Shown: piece after piece, positions 60,994 to 64,000 of the stretch
Layout of the letters: every line of letters starts with the position of its first letter
Position numbering within the stretch: the stretch's first letter is position 1
Assembly (NCBI GenBank): GCA_937770485.1
Contig: CALJHX010000022.1
Coordinates: 1 to 64,000, forward strand
Length of the DNA stretch: 64,000 nt
Direction: 5' to 3'
Source: an uncultured Verrucomicrobiae bacterium
GTDB lineage: Bacteria > Verrucomicrobiota > Verrucomicrobiia > Limisphaerales > UBA1096
Notes under the pieces: generated by a model
Told to the model about the DNA's origin: nothing
Databases searched by the model: none
What the model saw: the letters and a program-made list of their open reading frames with translations, nothing else
Made by a program: the position numbers and the translations under genes

Positions 60994-63900
60994 ATGGGAC
61001 AAAAAAAGAAAGAACGAGTGAAGCGGCCAAGCCGTCCCAAGTCGGTTTCCACCGGGCCGGTCTCCTCGGACCCGATGCCGGGCTGGTTGAAAACGGACAA
61101 GGCGATCGCTGCCGGGGAGTCTTTCTTCCGGCCGGTGGACTGGCTGGCGTTCGGCATCACCACGCTGGTGACCTTGCTCGGCTATTGTCTGACGATTTCT
61201 CCGGACCTGACGTTGGAGGACTGCGGAGAACTGGCGGTGGGCTCGATGTACGCCGGTGTGCCGCATCCGCCCGGCTACCCGGTCTGGACGCTTTACACTT
61301 GGCTTTTCACGAAGCTGGTTCCGATCTCGAACATTGCCTTTCGCGTGGCGTTGTCGTCGGCCGTTGCCGCTGCGTTGTCGAGCGGTCTACTGGCGTTGCT
61401 AACCTGCCGTGCCTCGGCACGAATCATTGAGAGCATCGATTGGTTTAACGCGATCGACGAACGCTTGGCCAAGCGCGTCACGCTGGTGGGCGGTTGCGTG
61501 GCGGGGTTGATGCTCGGCTTCAGCGGGTTCATGTGGAGCCAGGCGGTGATCGTGGAGGTGTACACGCTGAGCGTGCTCTCGTTGATGGGCGTACTGTGCT
61601 GCCTGTACCGATGGACGCAGGACACGGCGCAAATGCGGTATCTGTACTGGACGTTTTTCTGGTTCGGGATCTGCCTGTGCAACCACCAGACGCTCATCGT
61701 CGCGGCGATGGGCATCGAGACCGTGATCCTGTTTGCGCATCCTCGGCTGGGCAGAAATTTTTTCACCGTCAACGCGCTGGTTTACCTTGCAGTGCTGGTG
61801 GCGATGGCGACCGGTACGACCGAGTTGTTCAGTGGCAACACGCCGATGCAGGTGATTTTCCACATGCTCGGTGTGAGCTTCATCGCCGTTGCTGGGTCGC
61901 TTTGGCTTGTGACGCTGGCGCAGGACAGCGGGCGCGGCGGTTTCAACCTAGCGCGCGAACTTCGTGAAAGCCTGAAAATTATCTGGAGCAGCTTGGCTTA
62001 CGCGGGGGGAGCGGCGTTTTACCTGTTCCTGCCGCTGGCCTCGATGACCAACCCGCCGCTCAATTGGGGTTACCCGAGGACGTGGCTGGGCTTTATGCAT
62101 GCCTTTACCCGCGGGCAATATCAGCAGACCAACCCGACGACTGATTTCTTCCAGTTCCTAGGGCAGATTAGAATGTACATCGAGGGTGCAGCGGACGAGT
62201 TCGGTGTGTTCATGTTGCTGGCGATTCTGCCGTTTGTTTTGCTCTTTAAGATGAAAAATCGCGAGCGCGGCTGGGTGATCGGTTCGTTCGCCATTTACAT
62301 TTGCCTGGCCGGGTTGCTGATGATCCTGCTGAACCCGACACCGGACAAGCATGGGCGAGACATGACGAGGGTGTTCTTCGCGGCGTCGCACGTGGTTCTG
62401 GCGATGTGGATAGGGTTTGGCTCGACGCTGTTTTGCGCGCTGGTTGCGCGGCGTTATTTTCAGACTCGGCTCGCGCTTGGCTTCGGGCTGGTCGTGGCCG
62501 CCGCGCTGGCGATGGTTGCCTGGTCCAGCGAGTTGGCGGAGACGCAGTTTTTTCTGAATCACTGGACACGCGCGTTTGCGTTCTGCCTCGTGGTGTTTCT
62601 GGCGGCGTTGTTTTTGGTGCACCGCGATGAGCGCGGCGATGGCCGGAGCCAGTCGTTGTCGCCGATGATTGTCCTGATTGTGCTGGCGCTGCTGCCGGTG
62701 TGGTCGATTTTGGCGCATTGGGGGAAGAACGAGCAGCACGGACACCTGTTCGGTTTCTGGTACGGGCATGACATGTTCACGCCGCCGTTCACCGAGTCGG
62801 ACGGCCAGCCGATCTATCCGGAGATGTCGGAGAACGCCATCCTCTTCGGGGGCACAGACCCCGGCCGGTTCAACCCGACGTACATGATTTTTGCCGAGAG
62901 CTTCACCGACCCGGCCAAGCGGCGCGATTCGGACTTTGACCGGCGCGACGTGGCGCTCATCACGCAAAATGCCCTCGCAGACAGCACGTACCTCGACACC
63001 GTCCGCGCCCATTACCAACGCAGCGAACAGATCGACTGGAAGCCGGAAGATCCAAGCTACATCCCGTTTGCTTCCGGCGCGAAAAACAAGCTGCTCGGCA
63101 CCAATCTGCTCTCCGGCTTGGCTACCACGATCGACAAGTGGATGATTGGCATGGGCTCGGATTGGGAGATCGACCGGCGTACGAGCGGCTCGTACTTTGA
63201 GCCGGGCCAAATCCTGAAACCCAGCGCCTTGGCCAAACGCATTGCGGTTCAGGATGACGAGTTGGCCCGCTTCCTTCTCGGCAAACTTTCCGACGAGGGC
63301 AGGGGAGTCTGCATCAAGCAGCCCGGCGATACCGTTCTTCGGAATGCTTTGGCCAAAGATTTCAACGCGATCATCGATGGCGATCCAATCTGGGATACCG
63401 ACGTGTTCGCGGGCATCGAGTTTTCAGGCACGACGCTTGCCTTGCGCGAGCAAGTTGCCGCGCTTGGCAAGGCGCAGCCCAACCGTGTCGAGGAGAATGG
63501 CCGTTACATCCGCTGGAGACAGGCTCGTGTGCGGTTGAACCGCCGGCTGCTCGACGAGTTGCTGGTCGATTTCATCCAACCGGGGCTGGCCGGGCTGTAT
63601 CCCGACCTTGAGTTAAACTCACCCACCCAGATGGAGGCCGAGATTGCATTTGCGCAGTATTTGCAGGAGGCCGATGCCCGTGAGAAAGCCGGGGCGCTCA
63701 AGCCGGGCGAGATCGTCAACCGCATCGGCGATCGGGTTTCCGTGGCCGGACAGGTGTCGGTAATGCAGATCAACTCCAAGTTGGCCAAGCTGTTGTTTGA
63801 CAATAACCCTGATCGCGACTTTTTCATCGAGGTCAGCTTCCCGCTGGAGTGGATGTATCCACACCTCACACCGTATGGCATTATCCTCAAGCTCAACCGC

Positions 63901-64000
63901 GATGAGGTGCCGGAGATCACCGACGAGATGATGCGCAAAGACCGGCTATTCTGGGCGCAATACCAGACACGCCTCACCGGCAACTGGATCACCGATGACA
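60994..64000 (+). CDS. DUF2723 multi-pass membrane protein (partial, 3' end cut)
   Basis: Open reading frame of 1002 codons that runs off the window without a stop. The N-terminal block LEDCGELAVGSMYAGVPHPPGYPVW near residue 85 is the hallmark of DUF2723, a relative of protein O-mannosyltransferases. About ten hydrophobic helices run to residue 590, followed by a long soluble part. It is probably a cell-envelope glycosyltransferase; donor and target are unknown. It diverges from the NUDIX gene. Confidence 0.88.
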   Translation, partial: MGQKKKERVKRPSRPKSVSTGPVSSDPMPGWLKTDKAIAAGESFFRPVDWLAFGITTLVTLLGYCLTISPDLTLEDCGELAVGSMYAGVPHPPGYPVWTLYTWLFTKLVPISNIAFRVALSSAVAAALSSGLLALLTCRASARIIESIDWFNAIDERLAKRVTLVGGCVAGLMLGFSGFMWSQAVIVEVYTLSVLSLMGVLCCLYRWTQDTAQMRYLYWTFFWFGICLCNHQTLIVAAMGIETVILFAHPRLGRNFFTVNALVYLAVLVAMATGTTELFSGNTPMQVIFHMLGVSFIAVAGSLWLVTLAQDSGRGGFNLARELRESLKIIWSSLAYAGGAAFYLFLPLASMTNPPLNWGYPRTWLGFMHAFTRGQYQQTNPTTDFFQFLGQIRMYIEGAADEFGVFMLLAILPFVLLFKMKNRERGWVIGSFAIYICLAGLLMILLNPTPDKHGRDMTRVFFAASHVVLAMWIGFGSTLFCALVARRYFQTRLALGFGLVVAAALAMVAWSSELAETQFFLNHWTRAFAFCLVVFLAALFLVHRDERGDGRSQSLSPMIVLIVLALLPVWSILAHWGKNEQHGHLFGFWYGHDMFTPPFTESDGQPIYPEMSENAILFGGTDPGRFNPTYMIFAESFTDPAKRRDSDFDRRDVALITQNALADSTYLDTVRAHYQRSEQIDWKPEDPSYIPFASGAKNKLLGTNLLSGLATTIDKWMIGMGSDWEIDRRTSGSYFEPGQILKPSALAKRIAVQDDELARFLLGKLSDEGRGVCIKQPGDTVLRNALAKDFNAIIDGDPIWDTDVFAGIEFSGTTLALREQVAALGKAQPNRVEENGRYIRWRQARVRLNRRLLDELLVDFIQPGLAGLYPDLELNSPTQMEAEIAFAQYLQEADAREKAGALKPGEIVNRIGDRVSVAGQVSVMQINSKLAKLLFDNNPDRDFFIEVSFPLEWMYPHLTPYGIILKLNRDEVPEITDEMMRKDRLFWAQYQTRLTGNWITDD

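Larger units (their letters stand above)
981..63788. repeat. highly iterated palindrome TTGGCCAA (33 exact copies)
   Basis: Hand-scanned starts of exact copies: 981, 1451, 7347, 7410, 8078, 12739, 12864, 14512, 14781, 15301, 15394, 20610, 20981, 21984, 32154, 33980, 36117, 36341, 37997, 38118, 39194, 42348, 42495, 43743, 47581, 47966, 49548, 59820, 60521, 61465, 63230, 63349, 63781. Many extend to GCTTGGCCAAGC. Dozens of one-mismatch copies (CTGGCCAAG, CGGCCAAGC) are also present. About one exact copy would be expected at this base composition. Confidence 0.9.

Overview
The window looks like a chromosome segment of a Verrucomicrobiota bacterium, probably marine or aquatic. The taxon is inferred from gene content: two PVC-type c-heme (CxxCH) dehydrogenase-like proteins, sulfatases with Cys-x-Pro-Ser/Thr-Arg sites, stand-alone pseudopilin-like proteins, an ECF sigma factor of the kind common in Rhodopirellula and Verrucomicrobium with a FecR-type partner, and a type II glutamine synthetase. 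Most of the window is GC-rich. A visibly AT-rich block runs from about 22.1 to 30.1 kb, and a milder one from about 55 to 59.8 kb.

Layout. 0-5.7 kb: PtsN-like EIIA, then a tightly packed plus-strand run of KDPG aldolase, ProC, an AI-2E family permease, phosphatidylserine synthase and a LysE exporter. 6.1-9.1 kb: divergent glnII and amt, each with a good sigma-54 promoter, so a nitrogen-control locus. 9.2-16.7 kb: ThrH, KorAB 2-oxoacid:ferredoxin oxidoreductase, a frameshifted cinA, a ferredoxin, a cysteine-desulfurase-like protein without its PLP lysine, and a secreted metallo-beta-lactamase-fold protein. 16.9-22.1 kb: acyl-CoA desaturase with a coiled-coil tail, a sulfatase, a PbfA-like class III aminotransferase and an EF-hand protein.

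22.2-30 kb is the most unusual region. An ECF sigma gene overlaps a FecR-like gene whose C-terminus is an array of 43-residue repeats. The same repeats make up nearly all of a secreted protein 2.2 kb away. The two transcription units share a promoter-proximal motif. Between them lie a lipoprotein, a zinc-ribbon/LURP-one-like protein and a small DUF4190-like membrane protein. I propose this as a candidate undescribed cell-surface signalling system.

30.2-49 kb: aldehyde dehydrogenase, a pseudopilin, a 1283-residue PVC heme protein followed by a frameshifted sulfatase and a sodium:solute symporter, HflKC, a second PVC heme protein, a decayed HicBA toxin-antitoxin pair, a diacylglycerol-kinase-like protein, tRNA-Arg(CCT) and a VIT1-type transporter. 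49-64 kb: a 1987-residue alpha-2-macroglobulin, a serine hydrolase, a BCCT transporter, ankyrin lipoproteins (one with an in-frame stop), a cupin, TadA, a NUDIX hydrolase and a DUF2723 membrane protein cut by the window end.

Across the window the 8-mer palindrome TTGGCCAA occurs 33 times by my hand count, where about one copy is expected. It is missing from the AT-rich block. It resembles a highly iterated palindrome (HIP1-like) system with a different sequence.
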